Positions 1-8,553 of a stretch of 64,000 nt of DNA are shown piece after piece. The notes beneath the pieces were generated by a model. It saw nothing but the letters and a program-made list of their open reading frames with translations. It searched no databases and had not been told where the DNA came from. A program made the position numbers and the translations under genes. Source of the stretch: Thiocapsa bogorovii (lineage in GTDB: Bacteria; Pseudomonadota; Gammaproteobacteria; Chromatiales; Chromatiaceae); assembly GCF_021228795.1 (NCBI RefSeq), contig NZ_CP089309.1, positions 248,001 to 312,000 on the forward strand, in the 5' to 3' direction. Numbering within the stretch: the first letter of the stretch is position 1; each line of letters starts with the position of its first letter.

Positions 1-1303
1 CGTCGGAGGTCTGCGGCCCCAGGGGCGTCTCCGCAGTTCCGTCTTCGGCCGTCTGTCCCTCCACTGGTGCCTCGTCGCCATCGGCCGTGGTCGGATCTGC
101 GGGTGCGGGATCCGCCGGAGGATCGACGATCCCGGTATCCACGTCGGGATCGGTCGGGGACAGGTCGCTCGGAGGCGGCTCGGCCGATGGCAGACCGGCA
201 CCCGTCCCCGCAACCTCGCCCTCGATCGGCGTGGCCTCGGACGCATCCGAATCGAGCGTCTCGTCGAGGACCGAAGAAGGTTCCTCGGGCCCCTCCCTCG
301 CATCCGCTCCGCTCGTCTCGTCCGGGACGGCGGACCCTTGAGACAGACGATCGGTCTCGTCCAGGAGGCTCGTCGAATCGCTCCCCGAGAGGACCGTTTC
401 GTCCACTGAGACGTCCCGGTCCGTCGCCGAGACGGAGCTGATGTCGTCGGTTCGATTGCTCCGAAGCTCGCGCTCGATCAGGGCCCGATCCCGCAGCTGT
501 CCGGAATCGATTGTCACATCGCGAACGACCGAGTCTTCAACAAGTGTCGGATCGACCGAGAGCGGCTCCTCGGTCGGCGCCTCCGAAGAGATCGGTGCGA
601 GCTCCTCGGTCATCCATTCCGGGACCCATTCGGGGGCCCAATCGGCGATCGGCATCGAGGACTCGGACACGCAGCCGCGCAACAGGAAGAGAAACAGCAG
701 CACCAATGCGAGCAGCAGGAGCGGAAACCAGATCCACCAGGGCAGACCGCGGCGAGGGGCCGGAGTCGCATCTCGAGGCGGCTCGTCGGTCAGGTCGAGC
801 GACCACTCCGTCGGCGGGGCAACGAACCGCGCCAGATTCACCAAGGGGTCCGAGCCCACCGCCTCGCGATCGCGGACAAAACCCCAAAACGTCACGACCG
901 GGCGACCGTCGACCAGATAGACATGGTCCTCGTCGGGGAAGTTGAAGACGTGAGCGAGCAGCCGGGCAAAGACCTGACGCTCGGGGTCCGGATCGGCCTG
1001 CATGGTGCCGGCAAGCTCGTCGATGCGGGTGCGATTCTCCAGGAGCTGACTTTGGGCCGAGAGCCGCTCCTCGGGGCTCGCCGCACTCCAAGGGACAACC
1101 AGGCCGGGACGCGGGGCGTACCAATCCAGGGTGTCGCCGTCCTCGTTGCGCTGCGGGATGGCAAAGCTGTCGGCGAGATCCGGGCCGAGCCGTCGGGCCA
1201 AGGCGGCACGCAGTTGGGCCGCGGCGAGATAAACCGGGTGGCCGACAGCGCCGACCGGGTGATAGTCGGTGAGTGTTCCGGTGCGCAGTAAAGGTCCAAT
1301 CAT
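1..1303 (-). CDS. SrfA-like membrane protein (partial, runs off left edge)
   Basis: The reading frame starts with ATG at 1303 and stays open to base 1, so the C-terminus lies outside the window. About the first 110 residues form a cytoplasmic-looking domain with the signatures GDTLDWYAP and HVYLVDGRPVVTFWGF. A strongly hydrophobic leucine-rich segment follows at about residues 186-208 and ends in Arg-Gly-Cys. Beyond it comes a long acidic Ser/Thr/Asp/Glu-rich region. The start overlaps the stop of the upstream gene as ATGA, implying translational coupling. The N-terminal pattern resembles my recollection of SrfA proteins of enterobacterial srfABC loci; that is recognition by eye, not a search. 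If correct, srfB and srfC relatives would be expected just beyond the left edge. The molecular function is unknown. Confidence 0.55.
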   Translation of the reverse strand, partial: MIGPLLRTGTLTDYHPVGAVGHPVYLAAAQLRAALARRLGPDLADSFAIPQRNEDGDTLDWYAPRPGLVVPWSAASPEERLSAQSQLLENRTRIDELAGTMQADPDPERQVFARLLAHVFNFPDEDHVYLVDGRPVVTFWGFVRDREAVGSDPLVNLARFVAPPTEWSLDLTDEPPRDATPAPRRGLPWWIWFPLLLLALVLLFLFLLRGCVSESSMPIADWAPEWVPEWMTEELAPISSEAPTEEPLSVDPTLVEDSVVRDVTIDSGQLRDRALIERELRSNRTDDISSVSATDRDVSVDETVLSGSDSTSLLDETDRLSQGSAVPDETSGADAREGPEEPSSVLDETLDSDASEATPIEGEVAGTGAGLPSAEPPPSDLSPTDPDVDTGIVDPPADPAPADPTTADGDEAPVEGQTAEDGTAETPLGPQTSD

Positions 1304-2799
1304 GGTTGCTTGAGTCCCTCGCCGACGGCCTCTTCCAGTTTTTCCAGGGTATCGCAGCGCCCGAGTGCCTCGTCGAGCCGACCACGGATCGCGCGCAGCG
1401 GCTCCCGCTCGGCGTCCTCGGCGTCCAGTTCCCGGTCGAGCGTGCGCAAGGCTGAGCAGTCCATTTGCGCATCCACCAGCTTCTGCCGATAGCTTTGGGC
1501 GCGGGCGCAGCGAGCAAGCTCGGTGTCGAACCGCTCCCGCGCCGCCGCGAGCGGTGCACGGCCGACCTCGAGACCCGCCGACTCCCGATCCAGCTTCAGG
1601 ATAGCCGCACAACCGCCGTCGTCCGCCTCGAGTGCCGCATCCAACGCGGCGACGAGCCGATCGGCCTCGGCGCAGCGTGTCAGCTCATGGGCCAGACGCT
1701 CGCGGACCGGTCGCCAAGGCGTCTCGTCCGGCGGGGCCTCGGCCGCCAACTCAGACGCCGGCTCCGACGCGGGCAGACCGAGTCCACCGCCCAGCTCGGC
1801 GAGCGCGGCGCAGTTGCCGAGTCGCAGCTCCAGCTCCGCCGCAGCACGGGTGGACGTCTCGCAGACACCGACACGCTCGTCAAGCCGTGCGACGATGCCG
1901 GCGAAGGGCTCGCGGCCGAAATCCCGTTCGGACGCCGACGGCTCGCCGCCCGATCCACCCAATCCTCGTCGAATCTCGGCGAGTCGCACGCAATCCCAAT
2001 CGGCGGCGATCAACTCGCGATCGAGCGACTCGGCCGCAGCGCAACGGGCCTGCTCGGCGGCGATCCGTTCGCGCAGCTCCGCGTACCCTTCGCGCTCGGG
2101 ATCGAGTCGGTCGAGCCGCAGCGCAAGCGCCCCGAGCCGGTCCGGCCCGTCGCATGCCGCGTCGAGCGCGGCTTGCAACTCGGCCGCGAGCGAGTCCGTC
2201 TCACGTCGGTCAAGCCAGAGCCAGCCGCCGCCCGCGAGCCCCGCGCCGAGGATCAGCGCAACCGTAACGGACCAACCCCATCCGACACGACGCCGGACGG
2301 GCGGCTCGGGCCCGGAGGCCGATGCGAGAGCAGGTCCGCGGGAACGCCCGTGCTTGCGCTCCTCGACGAGCACGAACCCCCAAAGCGTGAGCACGGGCTC
2401 GTCACCGATCACATAAACATGCGAGTCGTCCGGATACCGAGTCGCGGCGCGCAGGACGGCGGCGATGGACTCGGATCCTCTCACCCGCGTCGGCAGCGCA
2501 TCGGCGAGACGGCGCAAGGCATCGAGTCGCTCTCCGAGCTTGGCCTTCATCTCGGCGCGGCGTGCGGCCGGCAGGTCGGTCAAACGCGTCGGCTGGCCCG
2601 GAAGATCGCTATACCAGTCGACCGTCTTGCCGTCGGCGCAGGGGACGGGCAAGGCGAAGACCGAGGCGGCGATGTCAGGCAGATGTCGGCGGATGAGTGT
2701 CTGAAGCTCGCGATGCAAGTCGTCGAGCCCGGCAAGCTCCGCGGTCGGCAGTCGATAACCGCTGATGTCGACCCGTGCGACCCGCAATGATGGTGCCAA
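1300..2799 (-). CDS. SrfA-like membrane protein, paralogue of the next gene
   Basis: A 499-residue protein read from TTG at 2799; no in-frame ATG lies nearby, and AAGGAGG sits five bases upstream of the TTG, which decides this unusual start. It shares the layout of its downstream neighbour: an N-terminal domain with KTVDWYSDLPG and HVYVIGDEPVLTLWGF, then a single membrane segment at about residues 173-195. The remaining 300 residues are helical, Ala/Glu/Arg-rich and probably coiled-coil. They carry recurring units of the form 'C..L..L' about 60 residues apart. The repeated motifs show an ancient tandem duplication. Its stop overlaps the start of the following gene (ATGA). Family assignment to SrfA is tentative; the partner role in a membrane complex is inference. 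Confidence 0.55.
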   Translation of the reverse strand: MAPSLRVARVDISGYRLPTAELAGLDDLHRELQTLIRRHLPDIAASVFALPVPCADGKTVDWYSDLPGQPTRLTDLPAARRAEMKAKLGERLDALRRLADALPTRVRGSESIAAVLRAATRYPDDSHVYVIGDEPVLTLWGFVLVEERKHGRSRGPALASASGPEPPVRRRVGWGWSVTVALILGAGLAGGGWLWLDRRETDSLAAELQAALDAACDGPDRLGALALRLDRLDPEREGYAELRERIAAEQARCAAAESLDRELIAADWDCVRLAEIRRGLGGSGGEPSASERDFGREPFAGIVARLDERVGVCETSTRAAAELELRLGNCAALAELGGGLGLPASEPASELAAEAPPDETPWRPVRERLAHELTRCAEADRLVAALDAALEADDGGCAAILKLDRESAGLEVGRAPLAAARERFDTELARCARAQSYRQKLVDAQMDCSALRTLDRELDAEDAEREPLRAIRGRLDEALGRCDTLEKLEEAVGEGLKQP

Positions 2800-2971
2800 C
2801 CAAGCCTCCTTGGGCCTGCCCTAAGCCCGCCCCCGGCGACAACTTCGCGGAGGTCGGTTCCGCACAGCCTAACCCGACATCCGGTCTCCCGTCAGGCCGC
2901 GACGGGCTCTGTCGAACGGTGTCGCGACAGTCCGCGCGATGCGAGCCACGGCATGCGCCGACGCCGAAAGA

Positions 2972-3529
2972 TCAATGCCCCCGCCAACCGCGCAGCTGCG
3001 CCTTCCGCCCCCAGATCCAAACATACTGTGCGCCGCTGACGACGACGGTCATAAAACAGGCCCAGATCATCGCCTCGATCAGCCCTTCGGGCAGCCTGAA
3101 GGGTCCTGCCGCCATGATGACCATCACCACCAGCACGATCTGGAGCACGGTGTTGAGCTTGCTGATCGGCAGTGGCGCAGCCTCGACCGCCTCGACACCG
3201 TAGTTGTAGACGACGGCCCCGGTGACGATCACGAGATCCCTCAGGATGACGGAGCCCACCAGCCAGACCGGAACCAGCCCCTGCCAACCCAGGACCAGAA
3301 AGCAACCGACCAGCAATGCCTTGTCGGCGAGCGGATCCAGGATCCCGCCCAAGCGCGTGCGCCAGTCGAATCGTTTTGCCAAAAACCCGTCCAGGCCGTC
3401 GGACACGCCCGCCGCCGCGAACAGGACGAGGGCCCATCCATACTCTTGGCGAAGAAGCAGGTAGATGACCGGCCCGACCGCGATGAGTCGCAGGACGCTG
3501 ATGATGTTCGGAAGATCCCTGAGCTGCAC
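2972..3529 (-). CDS. CDP-alcohol phosphatidyltransferase family protein
   Basis: An integral membrane enzyme of the phospholipid-synthesis family that joins a CDP-activated diacylglycerol to an alcohol. The catalytic signature is complete: SDGLDGFLAKR followed by LGGILDPLADK supplies the DG..A.R...G...D...D residues. Five or six hydrophobic stretches cover the 185 residues, a normal length for PgsA/Pgp-synthase-like proteins. I chose GTG at 3529 because GGAG lies seven bases upstream and the protein then opens at VQLRDLPNIIS, the usual family start; a TTG ten codons earlier is possible. The substrate cannot be read from sequence. It is divergent from purM. Confidence 0.85.
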   Translation of the reverse strand: MQLRDLPNIISVLRLIAVGPVIYLLLRQEYGWALVLFAAAGVSDGLDGFLAKRFDWRTRLGGILDPLADKALLVGCFLVLGWQGLVPVWLVGSVILRDLVIVTGAVVYNYGVEAVEAAPLPISKLNTVLQIVLVVMVIMAAGPFRLPEGLIEAMIWACFMTVVVSGAQYVWIWGRKAQLRGWRGH

Positions 3530-3833
3530 GTACACACTCCGATCGCCGGGCGGCACCAAACCTTGATACCTGTCCGGTTGATGCTAGCCGGGTCTGTGGC
3601 GCCTGTCCAAGCCGAACGCGCGAGATCCTGTCTTTGATCCGCGGATTGTTCGGAGATTTCCATCCTCGATCGATGCGGGCTGCAGTGCCGCCCCGAGAGC
3701 CTGCCGGGGAGAGAGCAGGCTGATGCCCTCCTGTTCCAACCTCCGGCCGAGCGACGAGACTCACCTGCTTTCCGAAAAACCCACGCGCGCTCGGTATAGA
3801 ATAGTCGGTCAACCCGTCCCTTGGAGCCAAAGC
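3530..3833. other. Divergent intergenic region upstream of purM
   Basis: About 300 bases between the phosphatidyltransferase and purM starts. It must hold promoters for both directions. On the plus strand TAGAAT at 3797-3802 could be a -10 box for purM, but no convincing -35 accompanies it. No RNA gene, PurR-like palindrome or coding frame with family resemblance was seen. Confidence 0.4.
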
Positions 3834-4907
3834 GTGACGCAGGATTCCGCCCCGCCCTCATCGCCATCCCTCAGTTATCGCGACGCAGGAGTCGACATCG
3901 ACGCCGGCGCACGGCTGGTCGAGCGTATCAAGCCGCTCGCAGCCGCCACGGCTCGACCCGGTGTCATTACCGGGCTGGGCGGATTCGGGGCGCTCTTCGA
4001 GCTCCCGCTCGCCGATTATCGGCAACCCGTCCTGGTCTCCGGCACGGACGGCGTGGGTACCAAGCTCAAGCTCGCCATCGACCTGGGTCGGCACGACAGT
4101 ATCGGCATCGACCTGGTCGCCATGTGCGCGAACGATATCCTGGTCAGCGGCGCCGAACCCCTGTTCTTTCTGGACTATTACGCCACCGGTAAGCTGGATG
4201 TGGAGGTCGCCGCGTCCGTCATCTCGGGCATCGCCCGCGGTTGCGAGCTCGCCGGATGCGCCTTGACCGGAGGGGAGACGGCGGAGATGCCCGGTATCTA
4301 TAGCGCAGGCGACTACGACCTCGCCGGCTTCTGTGTCGGGATCGCGGAAAAGGCCGACCTCATCGTCCCGGACCGGGTCCGAGCGGGCGACGTTTTGATC
4401 GGGCTCGCCTCCTCCGGTCCGCACTCCAACGGTTACTCGCTGATCCGCAAGGTCATCGAGGTCAGCGGCGCCGATCTCGGCGCGGACCTGGCCGGTTTCA
4501 GTCTCGGCGAGCGGCTGCTGGCACCGACTCGGATCTATGTGCGCTCGGTGCTGCCTTTGACGCGGGCTATCAGGGTTCACGCTCTGGCACACATCACGGG
4601 CGGCGGATTGACCGAGAACCTGCCGCGGGTCCTGCCGGACGATACCCGTGCCGTCCTGGATCTCGCCAGCTGGACCCGCCCGCCGGTCTTCGATTGGCTC
4701 CAGACCAAGGGCGGCATCAGCGATGCCGAGATGCTGCGGACCTTCAACTGCGGGATCGGGATGGTCGTTGTCGTCGAGGCGGGCGATCTCAACCAGGCGC
4801 TCGAACGGCTGCGCGCCTCCGGCGAGGATGCGCGGGTGATCGGGCAGGTCGAGACGGGCCAAGGACCATCGTCCGTCCGGTACGTCGGCGAGGCCGCGCA
4901 TGCCTGA
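3834..4907 (+). CDS. purM: Phosphoribosylformylglycinamidine cyclo-ligase (AIR synthetase)
   Basis: Fifth step of de novo purine synthesis: ATP-dependent closure of FGAM to AIR in the cytoplasm. The family landmarks are present in order: [13 protein letters not shown] near the N-terminus, [13 protein letters not shown], the [19 protein letters not shown] segment and GGETAEMPG, then [12 protein letters not shown] and [15 protein letters not shown]. At 357 residues the length is typical. I take GTG at 3834, with GGAG seven bases before it, rather than an upstream in-frame codon that would add a 37-residue non-homologous tail. The gene overlaps purN by eight bases, so the two enzymes are translated together. 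Confidence 0.96.
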   Translation: MTQDSAPPSSPSLSYRDAGVDIDAGARLVERIKPLAAATARPGVITGLGGFGALFELPLADYRQPVLVSGTDGVGTKLKLAIDLGRHDSIGIDLVAMCANDILVSGAEPLFFLDYYATGKLDVEVAASVISGIARGCELAGCALTGGETAEMPGIYSAGDYDLAGFCVGIAEKADLIVPDRVRAGDVLIGLASSGPHSNGYSLIRKVIEVSGADLGADLAGFSLGERLLAPTRIYVRSVLPLTRAIRVHALAHITGGGLTENLPRVLPDDTRAVLDLASWTRPPVFDWLQTKGGISDAEMLRTFNCGIGMVVVVEAGDLNQALERLRASGEDARVIGQVETGQGPSSVRYVGEAAHA

Positions 4908-5562
4908 TGGCGGACGTCTGCGTGTCGTCGCCCTGATCTCGGGCAGCGGCAGCAACCTGCAGGCATTGATGGACGACGCGGCACACGGCCAGCGCTTCGA
5001 GATCGTCGCCGTCATCAGCAACCGCCCCGACGCCCTCGGCCTGGAACGGGCCCGGCGCGCCGGTATCCCGGCCGAGGTGTTGGACCATCGTGACTTCGCG
5101 GGGCGCGAGCCCTACGAGGCCGAACTGCGTGCCCTGATCGAGCGGTACGCGCCCGGCTTGGTCGTCTTGGCCGGCTTCATGCGGATTCTCACACCCGCTT
5201 TCGTCGTGCACTATGCCGGGCGGATGCTCAACATCCACCCCTCGCTCCTACCCAAGTTCAGGGGGCTCCACACCCATCAGCGCGCATTGGACGCCGAGGA
5301 GCGCGAGCATGGCGCCAGTGTCCACTTCGTCACACCCGAGCTCGACGGCGGACCTGTCGTCATTCAGGCTCGACTCGCAATCCATCCGGGCGAGGATGCC
5401 GCGACATTGGCGCAACGGGTGCTCGCGCTGGAGCACATCATCTATCCACGGGCCGTCGGCTGGTTCGCGCAAGGGCGCCTGCGATTGGGAGCGGATGGAC
5501 GGCCCTGGCTGGACGGCGAGCCGCTGATGGCGCCGATCGTGATCGATGCCGCGGCCGGTTGA
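4900..5562 (+). CDS. purN: Phosphoribosylglycinamide formyltransferase
   Basis: Transfers a formyl group from 10-formyl-THF to GAR, third step of purine synthesis. Visible landmarks are the phosphate-binding [14 protein letters not shown] near the start, the catalytic Asn-His pair in [18 protein letters not shown], and [13 protein letters not shown] with the catalytic Asp. At 220 residues it is normal length. It begins eight bases inside the purM end, the purM-purN pairing standard in gammaproteobacteria. Transcription probably ends in or before the inverted-repeat elements that start about 75 bases downstream. Confidence 0.96.
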   Translation: MPDGGRLRVVALISGSGSNLQALMDDAAHGQRFEIVAVISNRPDALGLERARRAGIPAEVLDHRDFAGREPYEAELRALIERYAPGLVVLAGFMRILTPAFVVHYAGRMLNIHPSLLPKFRGLHTHQRALDAEEREHGASVHFVTPELDGGPVVIQARLAIHPGEDAATLAQRVLALEHIIYPRAVGWFAQGRLRLGADGRPWLDGEPLMAPIVIDAAAG

Positions 5563-5635
5563 GGCGATTTCCGGGCGTCAGCATCCCGACTGCACATGGC
5601 CTGTGGAGTCGCCCCGACCCGGTCGTCGCTTGTTC

Positions 5636-5719
5636 TAAACCGCGTCCAGCCGGAGATGCTGATTTTCGAGTAAGATCGGCGTTTTGTACATCAACGACCC
5701 CTAGCGCAAACGCGGTTCA
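5636..5719. repeat. 84-87 bp inverted-repeat element, copy A1
   Basis: An 84-base element opening TAAACCGCGTCC and closing AAACGCGGTTCA. The arms pair over ten positions with one mismatch. It is the first of a pair: 23 AT-rich bases separate it from copy A2. It is noncoding and lies downstream of purN. Confidence 0.75.
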
Positions 5720-5742
5720 AAATAATATAGTTTTTAATATTT

Positions 5743-5827
5743 TAAACCGCGCCGACTCCAACGCGCGTCAAGTCTTCCGGCACCCATCCCATCCAAAAAC
5801 ATCGCATACTGCGCTGGGCGCGGTTTA
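5743..5827. repeat. 84-87 bp inverted-repeat element, copy A2
   Basis: An 85-base element with perfect 11-base arms TAAACCGCGCC and GGCGCGGTTTA. Both arms carry the C/G change relative to the usual GCGTC/GACGC, so pairing is kept. Its right end contains the TAA stop of the minus-strand gene that ends at 5825. The interior resembles copy B2 near its right end. Confidence 0.8.
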
Positions 5828-6079
5828 ATGCTCACACTTCTCGAGCTTCTCGCGCGCGCCCGGGATCACCGACAGGAGAAAGGTCGAGACGAGCACGACC
5901 GGCGCGAGGATGATGAGAACGAGGGCGAAGAACAAGACGATCTGCTGCAGGTAGGCCAGGTCGGGCAGCACGAAGCGCACGGCCATAAAGAGCAATAGGG
6001 CCGCGACGAAGAAAATCGCCGAAACGACCACCCCGTCACGCATGGTCCTGCAGCCGAGGATCAGCACGCGATGAACCAT
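5825..6079 (-). CDS. Small two-helix membrane protein of unknown function
   Basis: An 84-residue protein that I do not recognise. Two hydrophobic segments, about residues 18-38 and 44-70, are separated by a short polar turn, with a basic N-terminus and a charged C-terminus (GAREKLEKCEH), consistent with a small inner-membrane hairpin protein. The ATG at 6079 is preceded by a very strong GGAGGAGGT site, so translation is well supported. The TAA stop is formed by the end of repeat copy A2. It sits 29 bases downstream of the DUF6489-like gene on the same strand, so the two may be co-transcribed. Confidence 0.7.
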   Translation of the reverse strand: MVHRVLILGCRTMRDGVVVSAIFFVAALLLFMAVRFVLPDLAYLQQIVLFFALVLIILAPVVLVSTFLLSVIPGAREKLEKCEH

Positions 6080-6108
6080 TCGTCACCTCCTCCGCACTGT
6101 CGTGCGCA

Positions 6109-6399
6109 CTATTTTCGGCGCGGCGTGGACTCACCGTCCGGGCTTTCGCTGCCCGAGCTGGCGCCTCCCGAGGACATGCTCGCGGCATTAGTGAGCATTT
6201 TCTGGAACATGTCCCACGAGGCCATGGTCCCGGTCACGTAGGGTTGGAAGAGCTTGATCGGGTCGTAACCCTCGGTGCCCGAGACCATGCGCTCGCGGAT
6301 GTCGTCCATCAACTGGCGCTGAAAGGCTTCGACGTCCGGCAAGCCGAACAGCTTGCGCATCTCTTCGGGCGTCATTTCGACATCGACACTGATCTTCAT
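6109..6399 (-). CDS. DUF6489-like small protein
   Basis: A 96-residue soluble protein starting MKISVDVEMTPEEMRKLFGL. This opening and the following DVEAFQRQLMDDIRERM match the small DUF6489-type family as I remember it; the function is unknown. The C-terminus is low complexity, rich in Ser, Gly and Glu. I chose ATG at 6399 over an in-frame codon 41 residues upstream because GAGGAGAGAGG precedes it and the upstream extension is Arg/Ser-rich and unlike the family. The phasin-like WDMFQKML segment hints at a helical amphipathic protein, which is only suggestive. Confidence 0.65.
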   Translation of the reverse strand: MKISVDVEMTPEEMRKLFGLPDVEAFQRQLMDDIRERMVSGTEGYDPIKLFQPYVTGTMASWDMFQKMLTNAASMSSGGASSGSESPDGESTPRRK

Positions 6400-6554
6400 G
6401 CCTCTCTCCTCGGAGCGCGGCGTGGCACCTTGCCCGGCCTGCCCGAACACTCTGGACGATGACGGGGGTCTAAGCAAGCCGACTCGCAACGACAGATGAA
6501 CCGAGCCCACATCCGATCGCAAGGGTCACGAAACGGGCTTGGCACCTTAAACCA

Positions 6555-7034
6555 CTAATGCCGACTCGCGCGCGGAACCGAATCGGTCGGTACGGGATCC
6601 TCGACGGCCATGGTACGTCGCACCCGGCGCCCGACCAAGAGACAGGCGCGTTCGAACGCGCGACCAGCCTCGCGTGCGTTCCATTCCCACTCCGAGGGAT
6701 GCGCGGTCACCGGGAACTGCCAGTGCCCCGTGGTCAGCACGGTGCCGATGCGCACCTCGAGCGTCCAGTCATGCCAGACGGTCGCAGGCTGATCGTCCTC
6801 GACGAACTCCTGCTCGGCCAGCCGGATATAGTTTCCCGCCCGATCCTCCATCGACACCAAGTCGGAAATGACCAGCGAGTCGTCGACACAACTCGTCCAA
6901 CCCGTGTGGACCGCGCTGGCCGTCCCCATTAAGGAGTGGATGAGGAGTGACGGTGTCAATGTGAGCGACAAGGGGGTTTCCCAATCGGGCTCGGCGGCGT
7001 CGCTCGGGGTCTCGGTGTCGGTCTGGATGGCCAT
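6555..7034 (-). CDS. Hypothetical protein, 159 residues
   Basis: I do not recognise this protein. It is acidic and soluble-looking, with no signal peptide or membrane segment. There are many aromatic residues in the centre (WHDWTLEVRIG, GHWQFPVTAHPSEWEW), suggesting a compact beta-rich domain. AAAGGA lies six bases before the ATG at 7034, so it is probably translated. It is divergent from the thiamine-binding-type gene at 7184, with about 150 bases between them for two promoters. Codon use looks like that of its neighbours. Confidence 0.55.
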   Translation of the reverse strand: MAIQTDTETPSDAAEPDWETPLSLTLTPSLLIHSLMGTASAVHTGWTSCVDDSLVISDLVSMEDRAGNYIRLAEQEFVEDDQPATVWHDWTLEVRIGTVLTTGHWQFPVTAHPSEWEWNAREAGRAFERACLLVGRRVRRTMAVEDPVPTDSVPRASRH

Positions 7035-7183
7035 TGGAAATCCTTTGCGGTCGACTTGTTCCCGGCTGTTGCAGGGCGTCTAATGGCCTTCAGTCTATAG
7101 TTCAGGTCCGCCGCAGGGCAATCCTCGCTCGGCTTCGATGCCTCGGCACGCGGCCGAGCCACGCGCATCATCAAGGTCTCATC

Positions 7184-7498
7184 ATGTCCGTTTTGCTCGA
7201 TCTGAGTATCTTTCCGGTTGATCGTGGTGCCGGTCTGAGCAGTTTCGTCGCCCCCGTCATCGCCATGATCCGCGACAGTGGCCACGACTATAGACTCTCG
7301 CCGATGGGTACCGTCGTCGAGACGGACACCTTGACCGAGGCGCTCGCGTTGATCGAGCGCGCCCATGAGATCCTCGAGGCACTGGGCTGCGAGCGCGTCT
7401 ATGCAACGGCGAAGCTCGACATCCGCAAGGGTCAGGGCGGGCGTCTCCACGGAAAAGTCGATTCGGTACGCAAGCAGATCGGCGAAGTCGCCTCCTGA
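7184..7498 (+). CDS. MTH1187/YkoF-type thiamine-binding protein (DUF77)
   Basis: A 104-residue protein of the small ferredoxin-fold family that includes MTH1187 and yeast YBL001c, members of which bind thiamine. Visible signatures are SVLLDLSIFPVDRG at the start, YRLSPMGTVVE in the middle and RVYATAKLDIRKG near the end. The stop codon TGA is also the first three bases of repeat copy B1, one of five such coincidences in the window. The ATG at 7184 gives the normal family N-terminus. The physiological role, perhaps thiamine sequestration or salvage, is not established. Confidence 0.8.
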   Translation: MSVLLDLSIFPVDRGAGLSSFVAPVIAMIRDSGHDYRLSPMGTVVETDTLTEALALIERAHEILEALGCERVYATAKLDIRKGQGGRLHGKVDSVRKQIGEVAS

Positions 7499-7551
7499 AC
7501 CGCGTCCGTACGCCGCGATATGCAGAGGTTCGCAGTTACGAATTCAATACT
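7496..7551. repeat. Inverted-repeat element, truncated copy B1
   Basis: It begins TGAACCGCGTCC exactly at the stop codon of the preceding gene but lacks a matching right arm; copy B2 starts immediately after 56 bases. I read it as a left-end fragment of the same element family. Confidence 0.5.
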
Positions 7552-7636
7552 TAAACCGCGTCGACGCCATCATCTCAGAGGGATGCCGCACCGGCCGCCC
7601 ACTCGAAACGACGCATACCGCACGGGACGCGGTTTA
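7552..7636. repeat. 84-87 bp inverted-repeat element, copy B2
   Basis: An 85-base copy with perfect 11-base arms TAAACCGCGTC and GACGCGGTTTA. The right half (CACTCGAAACGACGCATA) closely matches copy E2 (CACTCGAAAACGAGCATA), showing that similarity is not confined to the arms. It lies 18 bases upstream of the metallophosphoesterase start, so it would sit in that gene's leader. Confidence 0.8.
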
Positions 7637-7654
7637 ACACGGGACGCCCAGATC

Positions 7655-8497
7655 ATGAAGGTTGCGATCTTTTCCGATGTTCAAGCCAACCTCCCGGCGA
7701 TGGAGGTCGCGGTCGAGCGGATCCTCGACTGGGATCCGGATCTGGTGGTGATGGACGGGGATCTTGTCAATCGCGGGCCGAGCAGCCTTGCCTGTGTCGA
7801 GCTGTTCGACGAGCTGCGCCGCACACGTGGTTGGTTGCCGGTGAAGGGCAACCACGAGGCTTGGATCTTGCGTTGCGCTCAGGAGCCGCCGCGCACGGAG
7901 CTGGAAGGACAGATGCGGCGTTTCGCCGACTGGACCTACGAGCAGGTGCGCGAGCGCATCGCGGCACTCGAAGGCTGGCCGGATCATCTCTGTTTCCACG
8001 GCGAAAGCGATTCAAGCTGGGTGCACGTCACGCACGGGACCATGGCCGGGAACCGCTTCGGCATCTCGGCCGGGGTTTCGGACGAGGACATCCGCGGCAA
8101 CCTCCCGGTGGATGTCGCCCTGTTCGTGACGGCGCATACGCACCGGCCCCTCCACCGGGAGCTGGACGGTACACCTATCCTGAACGTCGGCTCGGTCGGC
8201 TCGCCGTTCGACGGCGACACACGTGGGAGCTATGCCTTGCTCGAAGAGCGTCGGGGGCGTTGGATCTGGGAGATCGTGCGATTCGACTACGACCGTGCAC
8301 GCGCGGAGCGGGATTTTCGCGATTCGGGCTTTATCGAAGAAGGCGGACCCTTGGCGCGAATCCTCTTCGAGGAGTGGCGTCAGGCGCGTCTCTTGATGCC
8401 CTACTGGAGGCGGGGTTTCGAGCCGGCCGTTCTCGCGGGAGAACGCGACCTCTCCGAGGCTGTCGATGAGTTCCTGCGGGACTCAGGCCAAGGCTGA
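7655..8497 (+). CDS. Calcineurin-like metallophosphoesterase
   Basis: A 280-residue cytosolic phosphoesterase with the full metal-binding set. The N-terminal IFSDVQANLPA holds an Asp as usual, but Gln-Ala-Asn replaces the common His-Gly/Ala-Asn. It is followed by VVMDGDLVNRGP, VKGNHEAW, HVTHGT, TAHTHRPL and LNVGSVGSP. This is the YfcE/DR1281-like 'diadenosine-tetraphosphatase or phosphodiesterase' class; the substrate cannot be deduced. ATG at 7655 starts directly at the first beta strand (MKVAIFSD). Upstream sequence in the same frame is repeat B2 and is excluded. The Gln in place of the first-motif His is worth noting. Confidence 0.88.
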   Translation: MKVAIFSDVQANLPAMEVAVERILDWDPDLVVMDGDLVNRGPSSLACVELFDELRRTRGWLPVKGNHEAWILRCAQEPPRTELEGQMRRFADWTYEQVRERIAALEGWPDHLCFHGESDSSWVHVTHGTMAGNRFGISAGVSDEDIRGNLPVDVALFVTAHTHRPLHRELDGTPILNVGSVGSPFDGDTRGSYALLEERRGRWIWEIVRFDYDRARAERDFRDSGFIEEGGPLARILFEEWRQARLLMPYWRRGFEPAVLAGERDLSEAVDEFLRDSGQG

Positions 8498-8509
8498 GTG
8501 GGTCGAGCG

Positions 8510-8531
8510 CCGGTGCGCCAAGGCGCACCGG
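8510..8531. terminator. Perfect hairpin between convergent genes
   Basis: CCGGTGCGCC and GGCGCACCGG form ten-base arms around AA. It lies between the ends of the phosphoesterase (+) and the small membrane protein (-), where a bidirectional transcript end is expected. No T-run follows on either side, so intrinsic termination is uncertain. Confidence 0.45.
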
Positions 8532-8553
8532 GGTTCGGTGGATGTCGTGTCGG

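Noticed and set aside
1465-2790. Plus-strand reading frame opposite the SrfA-like gene
   Set aside because: The minus-strand frame has a ribosome-binding site, a membrane helix and paralogous motifs; the plus frame has none.
5636-5827. CRISPR-like array formed by repeated TAAACCGCG blocks
   Set aside because: The repeats are inverted pairs bounding 84-87 bp units, not regularly spaced direct repeats, and no cas gene is present.
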